Source of the DNA: Spirochaetaceae bacterium
GTDB taxonomy: Bacteria; Spirochaetota; Spirochaetia; Treponematales; Breznakiellaceae
DNA length: 33,192 bases
Direction: 5' to 3'
Assembly: GCA_031282435.1 (NCBI GenBank)
Contig: JAITDS010000167.1
Coordinates: forward strand, 1 to 33,192
A program made the translations under genes and the position numbers. Positions 15,223-23,134 of the stretch are shown here, in pieces; the stretch's first letter is position 1, and the number at the start of each line of letters is the position of its first letter. The notes beneath the pieces are model-generated. The model had not been told where the DNA came from. It saw nothing but the letters and a program-made list of their open reading frames with translations, and did not search any database.

Positions 15223-17307
15223 TTATTCATCGCTTTCATGCAATTTAAAAGCCGCCGCCGCCTTGACAACTTCTTCGGCAATTCTGCCGGAAATGGGCGC
15301 ATAGTGGGAAAACTCCACGCCAAAAGAACCGGTGCCGCTGGTTATGGAGCGCAGGTCTATCGAATAACGCAGCAATTCGGATGCCGGAACTTCGGCTTTT
15401 ACCTCTTCGATACCGCCGCCCAACGATATTTCCCCCTGAATTTTGCCGCGTTTACCGGAAAGATCGCTCATAACATCGCCCAAATACTTACTTTCCACAA
15501 AAACATTCAATTCCATTACCGGTTCAAGAAGAATCGGAGCGGCCTGCTTCATCGCTTCGCGGAACGCTTGACGCGCCGCCAGCTTGAACGACAATTCGGA
15601 AGAGTCAACAGGATGATGCTTGCCGTCAACAATTTTTACCTCAACGTCTACAACCGGGTATCCGGCGACAACACCATGCTCCAAACCTTCCAACACGCCT
15701 TTTTCAACGCCCGGAATATAGTTTTTAGGAATAGCGCCTCCAAAAACCGCGTTTACAAACCTGTAATACTCATTGCGCGGCAGAGGCTCTATTTCCAGCA
15801 TAACCCTACCGTACTGTCCGTGTCCGCCGGTCTGCTTTTTGTGCGTATACTCGGCTCCCGCTTTTTTTGTGATAGTTTCGCGGTACGCCACGTGGGGAAT
15901 ATGGGTATGAACATCTATCTTTAGAGTTTTCTTTGCCTTTTCCAGAATCATATTGATATGGAATTCACCCATGCCGGATATCACGGTTTCCTTTGTTTCA
16001 GGATTAAACTCACAACGGAAAGTACGATCCTCTTCCGCGGCACGGGCAAAAAATTCCCCCAGTTTATCCTCGTTCTTTTTTTCGACCACGCTTACCGCCA
16101 CGGAATGAACCGGCGCGGGCAGGCGTAACGGTAGAAAACGCCAGCCTAAATCAACGGCGGCTATAGTATCGTTAGTCTTCATCGTCGCGGATTTAGTGAT
16201 TATACCCACGTCGCCGGCATCCAGCTCTCTAAGTTCTTCAAGTTTTTTACCCGTGCAGGTAAAAAGTTTGCCGACACGCTCTTTTTTGCTTTCCGTAACG
16301 TTTAAAATTTCGGTATCGGGCGTTAATTTGCCGCATATCACTTTAATCCACGATAATTTTCCAGAAAACTGATCATAGTTTGTTTTAACCACAAGAGCGC
16401 TGAACGGGGCGGCGGGATCAATTTTAACCGGCATATTTTCGCCGCCGCCTGCCGGTTTCGCCATATCTTTTGCCGACAGTGGAGAGGGCGATATATCCTC
16501 TAAAAAGTCAAGCACCGGAACAAGACCGGAATTTTTCAACGCGGCGGACGCAAAAACAGGGACAAACTTACATTCCGCAAGAGCTTCGGCAAGCCCTTTG
16601 TGAATTTCACTCGTATCAAGATCCGCTTCGAGAAATTTTTCAGTCAAAGCGTCATCCCCTTCGGCTGCCGCTTCGATAATTTTTTCTAAAGCCGTCCGCG
16701 CCGCCGCTTTGAAATCATCAGGTATTGCCTCTTTTTTTTCAACGGCGGCGGTATCCGCAAGGTAGGCGCACTGATTAAGCGCGTCTATAACGCCTTTGTA
16801 AGATTCGCCGCTTCCCATAGGCAGAGTAATAGGCACGGCGTTCACTTTGAATTTTTCTTTAACATCGGCAAGAACCCGCTCAAAATCGGCTTTGTCGTCG
16901 TCCAGTTTGCTTATGATAATACCGCGCGGTTTTTTGCGCTGTTCAAGATTACGCCATAATTTAATAGTCTCGATTTGAACGCCGGCCCTGCCGTCCACCA
17001 CAACAAGGGCAAAATCGCAGACCCGGTATGTTAAAATCACATCGCCCACAAAATCTGAAGCGCCCGGCGTATCAAAAATATTTATTTTTTTATCGCCCCG
17101 CACAATGTTCGCCATGACGGTGTGTATGGAAATCTTGTGTTCATTTTCTTCAGGCGTATAATCGCTTACGGTTTTGCCGGATTCAACCGTTTCAGGCTTT
17201 GCTATGACTCCGCCCGAAAAAAGCAGACGCTCGAACAACGTCGTCTTCCCTGAGCCGCCATGCCCTGAAATTGAGACATTTCTAATCAAACCGGTCGTGA
17301 AATTCAT
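15223..17307 (-). CDS. Elongation factor G-like GTPase (FusA2 type)
   Basis: Paralogue of EF-G; ribosome-associated GTPase whose role in this subfamily is unclear and may not be translocation. About 694 residues with five EF-G-like domains. P-loop GHGGSGKTTL replaces the AHIDAGKTT of true EF-G; G3 reads DTPGASDF, so the catalytic His of DTPGHVDF is Ala; G4 reads SKLD instead of NKMD. Domain IV/V motifs HIPHVAYRETI, GGHGQYGRV and LRSITSGTGSFGVEFSHYAP are clear. I prefer the ATG at 17307, preceded by GGGGG; an upstream ATG at 17319 would add four residues and has no ribosome site. A palindromic repeat ends just upstream at 17329, and a C/G-run hairpin abuts the stop. Confidence 0.88.
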   Translation of the reverse strand: MNFTTGLIRNVSISGHGGSGKTTLFERLLFSGGVIAKPETVESGKTVSDYTPEENEHKISIHTVMANIVRGDKKINIFDTPGASDFVGDVILTYRVCDFALVVVDGRAGVQIETIKLWRNLEQRKKPRGIIISKLDDDKADFERVLADVKEKFKVNAVPITLPMGSGESYKGVIDALNQCAYLADTAAVEKKEAIPDDFKAAARTALEKIIEAAAEGDDALTEKFLEADLDTSEIHKGLAEALAECKFVPVFASAALKNSGLVPVLDFLEDISPSPLSAKDMAKPAGGGENMPVKIDPAAPFSALVVKTNYDQFSGKLSWIKVICGKLTPDTEILNVTESKKERVGKLFTCTGKKLEELRELDAGDVGIITKSATMKTNDTIAAVDLGWRFLPLRLPAPVHSVAVSVVEKKNEDKLGEFFARAAEEDRTFRCEFNPETKETVISGMGEFHINMILEKAKKTLKIDVHTHIPHVAYRETITKKAGAEYTHKKQTGGHGQYGRVMLEIEPLPRNEYYRFVNAVFGGAIPKNYIPGVEKGVLEGLEHGVVAGYPVVDVEVKIVDGKHHPVDSSELSFKLAARQAFREAMKQAAPILLEPVMELNVFVESKYLGDVMSDLSGKRGKIQGEISLGGGIEEVKAEVPASELLRYSIDLRSITSGTGSFGVEFSHYAPISGRIAEEVVKAAAAFKLHESDE

Positions 17308-17328
17308 CTTAACCCCCATTATTCAATA

Positions 17329-17443
17329 GAGTTGTTCGGAAACCTCAGTTTCCGCAAGCCAAGCATGGCGACCATTGCACGGCTTGGCCAAGCTCCGCTT
17401 GAAAGGACTTGTTCAACAAGCAACCGGTTTAGCGAACAAGTCC
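17329..17443 (-). repeat. GGACTTGTTC palindromic repeat, copy 3
   Basis: On the minus strand: GGACTTGTTCGC...TTGAACAAGTCC palindrome (17405-17443), GCTTGGCCAAGCC, GCCATGCTTGGCTTGC, GGAAACTGAGGTTTCC and GAACAACTCT. Module order matches copy 1 closely. It lies directly ahead of the EF-G-like gene and may carry its leader. Confidence 0.75.
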
Positions 17444-17502
17444 AATGTTTTGATTTAGTGTACATTATTTTACGGCGGCAATCAAGAAAAATTTTAGCGG
17501 CT

Positions 17503-18375
17503 TTAATTTTTAGGTCTGCGGTAAAAACTTCCGGTAAGTTGTTCTGTCCTTATTGTGTTGATAAAAGCGCAGGGATCAACCTCTTTTATCGCGGAAATCA
17601 GCGGGGTAACGTCGTCAGCGGCGACTACGGAGTACAACATTGTCCGTTCTTTTTTTAGATAACGGCCAAGTCCGGTGAACGAGGTCGCGTCGTGATTAGT
17701 TTTGTCGCGGATTACGGTGTAAACTTCTTCCGACTTGTCTGTGATTATTAGAAGCGTTTTTTGCTGATAGCCGCGGTAGAGGCTTGTAAGAGCGGCTGTC
17801 GTAGTGTACTGGAATATTATCGAATAAAGAGCCTTGTCCGGACCGGAAAGGAAGGCGGCCAACGTAAGAATGACGCAGTTTCCTATAAGGATATAGTGCC
17901 ATACGTCTTTGCCCTGTCTTTCGGAAAAATAAATGGCTATAAAATCCGTCCCGCCGGTCGTGGCGTCAACATTAAGACACAAGTTGATGGCAAGCGCATT
18001 CAATAAGCCTCCAAAAACGGCGCTTAACAGAGGGTCGTGAACCTGTAAAAAATTGGTAAGTATCGGCGGCATCCAGTCGGCTATAAGGCCGCAAAGCACA
18101 ATGTTGACGCACGAAAAAATACTGAACCATTTTCCAATGGCGCGAAAACTTATAACGGCCGGTATCGCGTTTAGGACGATAAGCATAATGCCGAAAGGCA
18201 GATGTAAACCCGCAAATTTAAGAGCGCTTTCCTGTATTAGAAGGGATAAACCGGTAAAACCGCCCGGTATTAAGCCGCCCGCGTGAATGAACGTGTTTAC
18301 ATTGAACGCCATAAGAAACGCGCTTACGGCAACCCATACAATCCGCTTTAGTGGAAGCATAGCGTTATTATTCAT
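17503..18375 (-). CDS. YitT-family membrane protein (DUF161/DUF2179)
   Basis: Membrane protein of unknown transport or regulatory role. About 290 residues: five to six hydrophobic segments in the N-terminal two thirds (RIVWVAVSAFLMAFNVNTFIHAGGLIPGGFTGLSLLI is characteristic), with DATTGGTDFIA in the middle, and a soluble C-terminal DUF2179 domain (~residues 195-285) containing KSEEVYTVIRDKTNHDATSFTG and MLYSVVAADDV. The open frame extends upstream to 18486, but that extension runs through a hairpin (18431-18463) and is not family-like, so I start at the ATG at 18375. Its neighbours give no functional clue. Confidence 0.85.
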   Translation of the reverse strand: MNNNAMLPLKRIVWVAVSAFLMAFNVNTFIHAGGLIPGGFTGLSLLIQESALKFAGLHLPFGIMLIVLNAIPAVISFRAIGKWFSIFSCVNIVLCGLIADWMPPILTNFLQVHDPLLSAVFGGLLNALAINLCLNVDATTGGTDFIAIYFSERQGKDVWHYILIGNCVILTLAAFLSGPDKALYSIIFQYTTTAALTSLYRGYQQKTLLIITDKSEEVYTVIRDKTNHDATSFTGLGRYLKKERTMLYSVVAADDVTPLISAIKEVDPCAFINTIRTEQLTGSFYRRPKN

Positions 18376-18430
18376 AATCTTACGGATAAGCGTACTATAT
18401 TCACAGCTTAATTGTAAGGGGAAATAGAAA

Positions 18431-18463
18431 GCTGTCCGAAAAACGTAATGTTTTTCGGACAGC
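18431..18463 (-). terminator. Rho-independent terminator, probably bidirectional
   Basis: 14-bp perfect stem GCTGTCCGAAAAAC/GTTTTTCGGACAGC, loop of five. On the minus strand it is followed by TTTCTATTT and would end the glycine-rich lipoprotein transcript; on the + strand CCCGTTTTTT follows. It separates that gene from the YitT-family gene. Confidence 0.7.
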
Positions 18464-18585
18464 CCGTTTTTTAGAAAACGCCGCAAAGCCGTACAGAACG
18501 AAGCTCGTGGATTATGTCCCGTTTACAAGACAGTCCGCCGCCCGCCGCAAACACGTTTGCGCGCTCCGCGGCGGGTAGGTGTTCA

Positions 18586-20805
18586 TTATCTTCTATTATT
18601 GCCAGCGGGAGGGTCACTGGGAGCAGTCTCCGGAGGAGGGTTCAGGTCTATCCATTTAATCGTGGCCATGCCGTTGCCATAGCTTTCGTACGTTTTAACC
18701 TTATTACTGCCTGGTACCAATAGGGTCGTATCAATAAAGTTTGAACCGCCGCCGCCGGAGGATATTCCGTTATCGCCATTATTTATAGCGGCAGAAACAA
18801 GCGCGCCGCCGCCCCTATAACCGCCGCCGCCGCCAGCCGGTCCTTCATAATTAGAAAAGTAATGAAAGCCGTTTACACCGTAGCCGTCTTTGGGTGATTT
18901 ACCCCCATTGGCATAATTCAACGGATCAAAATGTGACCATGAAGTTGTCGGGTTAATAGCGCCATACCGTCTCCCTCCCGCATCCTCCAGTTGTTGGTCC
19001 TGGCCGGTATATGCAACACAGTATCCGGGTTCTTCGGCATCGCCGCCCGGCAGTCCGGGCCATGATGTGCCTTTGCCAGAGTCAATATCGTAGGCCTGCG
19101 CCGCTCCGCCGCCGCCAGCCGCGACAATTATGCGGTTGTTCACCGTAGATTTGTATACATCAGCATAGTCGCCGATGTTTCCGGCCTTACCGATTAAGTA
19201 CCCGCTTTCAATACGCCTTACGTCTGTGGAACCGCCCCCGCCGGAACCGCCGGCATAGCCGGGAGTTGAACTATTACCATTTTTTGACCTGTCACCCTTT
19301 CCACCGTTTGGCAGTCCGCCCTCTTTTTCCCTGTCATAATTACTGGTGTTTTTAACGTACGATATTTTGCCAGTGTCATCCACCTGCCGTATCGCCGTAC
19401 CGGCTCCTTCACCGCCTATAAAAAATTTAAGAACGTCGTTTTTTTTCAGATTAAACCGCGCTGTTACATGGCCGCCCCTGCCGCCCATAGCCGTTTTGCC
19501 GTTTGTTGAAAAAATTGGGCCGCCGGACGCGCCGAAAAGCTCTATTTCGTAAACGCCGTCATTCGCGATTGTTACGGAAGTATATTTATAGTCGCCAGTA
19601 GGATAAGGAATAGTAGCCGATATCCCTACAACACCGCTCTGCTTTATGGCTTCTTTAACCTCAGGACTGTCACGGAACAGCTTAAGATCAGTTGCCGCCG
19701 CCCTGATTGCCGCCACATCGTAGACAATGCATTTTATTGTACCTTTCTCCTCCTCGCTATTGCCCTGGTCCGCGGAGGTAAAGCCTTCTATATCTTCCAT
19801 TTTAATATCGGCTATTACTTCCTCGCCTGCCAGCAAAGTGGCAGCGGTCTCCATTTTTTGCTGAAGTTCTTTTAATAGAGCATTGTCGCTTATTGCGCCT
19901 ATAACATAGTCATCTTTGTAAGGGACATCGTCTTCCATGCTGTTTACTTGGTCTAAAATATCTTTTAAAAGTTCTTTGCTTACTTCCAGTTCAGGGTCGT
20001 CCATCCATTCGGCCGTCAAGTAAATGTAAGGACCTTCTTTTTTAGGAAGAATGTCCGGCAATATGGTGTACCACACGCCTATATCAAACGTTCCATTCAC
20101 CACCAGAGGAGCAACGGCCGTTGCTTTCCATCCTTTGAAAATCTGGCTGGATTTAACGGGAGTACCAAAATAATTTGTCCATTGCCCCGTCCCTTCATCC
20201 TTATACTGGTTTACAAAGTATTTGTATGATCGCTTCCCGGTGTCTATGAATGCCGGCTTTCCCGTAGTATTAGTAATAGTCGCAGGCGTACCTTGGAGCG
20301 AGGTAACCGGAGCACTCTCGCTTTGTACACTGGTCGAGGGAGTTCCGGTGGTTTCCTCTTCCTCATCCGGCTCAACCGGTTCCGGCTCGACCGAATAGTT
20401 AAACTTTAACCCTTTCGGGTCCGCTATAAAATCATAGCCTTCAAGTATATAGTCGGGGTTTCCGGTAATGCCGGTTTCATCCTCTACCGGAAATAAATCA
20501 GCGAGAGTTGCAAGAAACGCTTCTTCCGTAATCGGGCTTCCGTTCGCGTCATAACATTGGACTTCCGCCAGTTCATTATACGCTAAAGGAACATCAACGA
20601 TGCCGATGCCGCCGGGAAACATTCCGTATTTTACCTCGCCGCTTCCGGCTACAAATCTAGCGTAAATCCCTTCCTCGGTTTTTCCTTTTTGGGGCGGCGT
20701 CTTATTTCCGTTTATGCCCAAAATTTCATCGGACCCGCCGTTATCGCAATACGTCATAAAAAAAGCAAAAACCGCAATCAATCCTGCCGCTAATCTCTTT
20801 TTCAT
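18586..20805 (-). CDS. Lipoprotein with C-terminal glycine-rich (ALK-like) domain
   Basis: 739 residues. N-terminal signal KKRLAAGLIAVFAFFMTYC with a relaxed spirochaetal lipobox (Cys at ~20), so likely surface or periplasmic. Residues ~130-180 are acidic and Pro/Ser/Thr-rich (EPVEPDEEEETTGTPS). After a largely helical middle, residues ~400-725 are glycine-rich in the pattern of the Gly_rich domain of ALK/LTK receptors: VYEIELFGASGG, GGRGGHVTARFNLKKND, GGSGGGGSTDVRR, IVAAGGGGA, GPAGGGGGYRGGG, SSGGGGSNFI and a final GNGMATIKWID. AAGGAG precedes the ATG. Such domains in bacteria occur in secreted proteins of unknown function; a role in adhesion is a guess. A hairpin terminator follows. Confidence 0.78.
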   Translation of the reverse strand: MKKRLAAGLIAVFAFFMTYCDNGGSDEILGINGNKTPPQKGKTEEGIYARFVAGSGEVKYGMFPGGIGIVDVPLAYNELAEVQCYDANGSPITEEAFLATLADLFPVEDETGITGNPDYILEGYDFIADPKGLKFNYSVEPEPVEPDEEEETTGTPSTSVQSESAPVTSLQGTPATITNTTGKPAFIDTGKRSYKYFVNQYKDEGTGQWTNYFGTPVKSSQIFKGWKATAVAPLVVNGTFDIGVWYTILPDILPKKEGPYIYLTAEWMDDPELEVSKELLKDILDQVNSMEDDVPYKDDYVIGAISDNALLKELQQKMETAATLLAGEEVIADIKMEDIEGFTSADQGNSEEEKGTIKCIVYDVAAIRAAATDLKLFRDSPEVKEAIKQSGVVGISATIPYPTGDYKYTSVTIANDGVYEIELFGASGGPIFSTNGKTAMGGRGGHVTARFNLKKNDVLKFFIGGEGAGTAIRQVDDTGKISYVKNTSNYDREKEGGLPNGGKGDRSKNGNSSTPGYAGGSGGGGSTDVRRIESGYLIGKAGNIGDYADVYKSTVNNRIIVAAGGGGAAQAYDIDSGKGTSWPGLPGGDAEEPGYCVAYTGQDQQLEDAGGRRYGAINPTTSWSHFDPLNYANGGKSPKDGYGVNGFHYFSNYEGPAGGGGGYRGGGALVSAAINNGDNGISSGGGGSNFIDTTLLVPGSNKVKTYESYGNGMATIKWIDLNPPPETAPSDPPAGNNRR

Positions 20806-21107
20806 CTTTAGGTCTCCTTGTCAGAATAACTTTGAATCAAAACCGCTACTAACCGCTCTTAATTTATATTAAGGCTAACTTTATCTGACGGTCAGAATCT
20901 AAAAGCCTACGGCCATAATTTATCACACATATAAGTTTACGAATTTTATATAGAAAAGTCAATGCCGGGTTACGCGGCAGCGGCAATTTTACTTTTAGCG
21001 CTATATATGGATTTTGGAAGCAAAATTAAGGCTGTTTTTCCACATTTAGTGCTAAATGTTAAACTGCTGACGCGGCAATTCCGGTTCCGGATATGAAAAA
21101 TATCGGG
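20806..21107. other. Gap upstream of glycine-rich lipoprotein
   Basis: About 300 AT-rich bases with no gene. It should hold the minus-strand promoter of the glycine-rich lipoprotein. TTAATTTATATTAA (20860-20873) is a perfect palindrome, but I could not assign a specific site. Beyond it lie repeats to about 21414. Confidence 0.4.
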
Positions 21108-21251
21108 CTTGTTTAATAATCCGTTTGCCTATCGAACAAGTTTTTAGCGCTTGCCGGCCAAGCCGCGTTTGGCTTGCAAAAACTGAAGTTTTTGAACAAG
21201 TCCGCTAAAAAAAGACTTGGGCGACAAGCAACCGGGTTGGCGAACAAGTCC
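21108..21251 (+). repeat. GGACTTGTTC palindromic repeat, copy 4 (double)
   Basis: GCTTGTTTAATA...TATCGAACAAG, then GGCCAAGCC, CAAAAACTGAAGTTTTTG (21177-21194) and GAACAAGTCC, followed by a second palindrome GACTTGGGCG...CGAACAAGTC at about 21214-21250 containing the CAAGCAACCGG module also seen in copy 3. Confidence 0.7.
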
Positions 21252-21310
21252 GATTTACAAAACAGATGTCCTTTTGCGCGAATCAAAGCCGCGAAAGTGG
21301 TTTGCTTTAC

Positions 21311-21414
21311 GCGCAAGCGATTGAAGCGGTATGAAAACGCTAAAAGCGTTTTCATAATAGCGGAAAGCGCGGTTTTTGCGCCGCTAAAGCGGCGTAAAAA
21401 TGCGCCCGAATTTT
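21311..21414 (+). ncRNA. Modular hairpin element, copy D (covariant boxes)
   Basis: Box 1 GCGCAAGCGATTGAAGCGG (21311-21329), hairpin TATGAAAACGCT/AGCGTTTTCATA (21330-21356), box 2 ATAGCGGAAAGCGCGG (21357-21372), hairpin TTTTTGCGCCGCT/AGCGGCGTAAAAA (21373-21400), box 3 TGCGCCCGAATTTT. Relative to copy A, GGG in box 1 is GCG and CCC in box 2 is CGC, so pairing between the boxes is kept. Confidence 0.6.
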
Positions 21415-21547
21415 GACTGGCGGATTTAAGCCCGTTACCTGTAATAGCGAAGCCATTTTCCGCTAAAAGACAGGCATGAACTCCGCTGGCATTTGGTTTG
21501 GATTTATGTTAAACTATGCAAAAATTAGGACTTTTTAGGGGGATTTT

Positions 21548-22633
21548 ATGAGTGTTAAAGCTGACCGTACTTGGATTGCCGTTACCGGCGTTTTGATTGG
21601 CGTTGCCGCGATATTTCTTATGGTGCTGGGAAATCCGGCCAACATGGGTGTGTGCGTGGCTTGTTTTATCCGCGATACCGCGGGGGCGCTTGGTCTGGAC
21701 GGAGCGGCGACTGTGCAGTATATCAGGCCGGAAATTGCCGGTTTCATACTGGGCGCGTTTTTGCTTTCGCTGTTACGGCGCGAATGGGAGCCTGTTCAGA
21801 TTTCCGGCAGTCCTCTTATACGTTTTACCATAGCGTTTTTTATAATGATAGGCTGTCTGGTATTTTTGGGCTGTCCGTTGCGGATGGCGCTTCGTATCGG
21901 CGGCGGTGACCTTAACGCCGTCGTAGGGCTTGCAGGTTTTTTCGCGGGAACGGGAATAGGGGCATTGTCTCTTAAAGGCGGCTTTAGGCTTGAAACCGGT
22001 TCGAGTCCGGGACGCGGCTCCGTAACGGCGGGGCTTAACGCTTTTATCATGCCGGCGTTTGCCGTTCTTTTGCTGGTATTCCTTTTTCTAAGGCCGTCTT
22101 TCATCAAATTCAGTGTCGAAGGGCCGGGGTCTATGCACGCGCCGGCACTTATCGCGCTGATTGTCGCTATAGTTCTTGGCGTTCTATGTCAAAAGAGCAA
22201 TTTTTGTATAGCCGGTGGTTTCCGCGATATTTTCCTGCTAAAAAAGGGCTGGTCTTTCGCGGGCTACATAGCGATAATCGCCGCAGCGTTTGCGGGAAAC
22301 GTCGTAATCGGGAAATTCAGGCCGGGGTTTGACGGTCAGCCTATTGCTCATACTGAAGCTCTGTGGAATTTTCTTGGGATGGCGCTTGCCGGTTTTGGTT
22401 CCGTGCTGATAGGCGGTTGTCCGCTTCGCCAGCTTATAAAGGCGGGTCAGGGGGACGCAAACGCGGGTGTGTGTTTGCTGGCTTTTATCGCGGCGGGGGC
22501 TACGGCGCACAATTTTGGAATTGCGGCCTCCCCGTCCGGCGTACCGTTTAACGGAAGGTTCGCCGTTCTTGCCGGTTTTGTGGTTCTTATCATTTTTGCT
22601 CTTTTTTGCCGGCCCAAACCCGGCGCGGCGTGA
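21548..22633 (+). CDS. YedE/YeeE-family transporter, selenium-metabolism type
   Basis: Inner-membrane transporter, about 361 residues with nine to ten hydrophobic segments. NPANMGVCVACFIRDTAGALGLD followed by VQYIRPEIAGFILGAF is characteristic of the selenium-linked YedE subgroup. The internally duplicated core carries three Cys sites comparable to those that relay thiosulfate in TsuA/YeeE: LGCPLRMALRI (~residue 111), SNFCIAGGFRD (~219) and GGCPLRQL (~295). The cargo is probably a reduced selenium or sulfur species; which one is inferred. AGGGGG precedes the ATG. The stop overlaps the GTG of the DUF3343 gene by 4 bases, so the two products probably act together. Confidence 0.85.
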   Translation: MSVKADRTWIAVTGVLIGVAAIFLMVLGNPANMGVCVACFIRDTAGALGLDGAATVQYIRPEIAGFILGAFLLSLLRREWEPVQISGSPLIRFTIAFFIMIGCLVFLGCPLRMALRIGGGDLNAVVGLAGFFAGTGIGALSLKGGFRLETGSSPGRGSVTAGLNAFIMPAFAVLLLVFLFLRPSFIKFSVEGPGSMHAPALIALIVAIVLGVLCQKSNFCIAGGFRDIFLLKKGWSFAGYIAIIAAAFAGNVVIGKFRPGFDGQPIAHTEALWNFLGMALAGFGSVLIGGCPLRQLIKAGQGDANAGVCLLAFIAAGATAHNFGIAASPSGVPFNGRFAVLAGFVVLIIFALFCRPKPGAA

Positions 22634-22869
22634 AGTTCATCATAACGTTTAACGATATTTCCGGTTCGTTGCGTACGGAACGGGTGTTAAAAAAGCTTTC
22701 GTATCCGTGCGTCCTTGACGCCGCGCCTCGCGGTCTTGGCGCATCCTGCGTTTATATCATTCGTACCGAAGCGCAAAAGCGGGATGATGTCGAGGCCGTT
22801 CTTAAAAACTCACAAATTATCTGGGACAGAATAATCGAGGAGCCGGAGGCGGCGGCCTTTTCTTGTTGA
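22630..22869 (+). CDS. DUF3343 protein, putative Se/S carrier
   Basis: 79 residues. DUF3343 proteins are small and often sit beside selenium-type YedE, where a TusA-like protein would be expected, and are proposed to carry Se or S on a Cys. Here the pattern is FNDISGSLRTERVLKKL, then APRGLGASCVYIIR with the candidate carrier Cys at ~residue 39. A second Cys lies at ~residue 21 (LSYPCVLDAAP) and another is at the extreme C-terminus (FSC), which is odd. I choose the GTG at 22630 because it overlaps the YedE stop and begins the family-like sequence VKFIITF; an upstream in-frame ATG at 22606 lies inside the YedE gene. Confidence 0.8.
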   Translation: MKFIITFNDISGSLRTERVLKKLSYPCVLDAAPRGLGASCVYIIRTEAQKRDDVEAVLKNSQIIWDRIIEEPEAAAFSC

Positions 22870-22919
22870 ACGCGGGGCGTGGGGGTAGCGGCTGGTGGTT
22901 GCCGTGAGCGGGCAGCAAC

Positions 22920-23033
22920 TAAAGTCAACGCAAACCTGCGTTAAGCAGGTTCAGCAGACTTCGGGAGCCGAGGCCCCTTTTGTTGTAAAGGGCAAAGGAG
23001 GGAGGCGGCTGGCCGCCCCACTGGTGGGGCGGT
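22920..23033 (-). repeat. Isolated inverted copy of the left-end array repeat
   Basis: Read on the minus strand: CCGCCCCACCAGTGGGGCGG, GCCAGCCGCC, CCCTTTACAACAAAAGG, CTCCCGAAGTCTGCTG, then GCTTAACGCAGGTTTGCGTTGACTTTAG in which TTAACGCA pairs with TGCGTTGA. Module order is the same as at 11-129. It lies in the 265-base gap between DUF3343 and the corrinoid-activator-like gene. Confidence 0.75.
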
Positions 23034-23134
23034 TGATTTTTGTCAGATAAAAACGGATAATATTTTATCCGCATAATATCTGCGCGTAATCCTGAGGCGG
23101 GCTTAATACCATCCATTGTGCTATAGGGGGAAAA

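Noticed and set aside
15238-15924. 228-codon + strand open frame
   Set aside because: It lies antisense within the well-supported EF-G-like gene and has no family features.
18376-18486. Upstream extension of the YitT-family gene
   Set aside because: Extension crosses a perfect terminator hairpin and lacks family similarity; the ATG at 18375 fits better.
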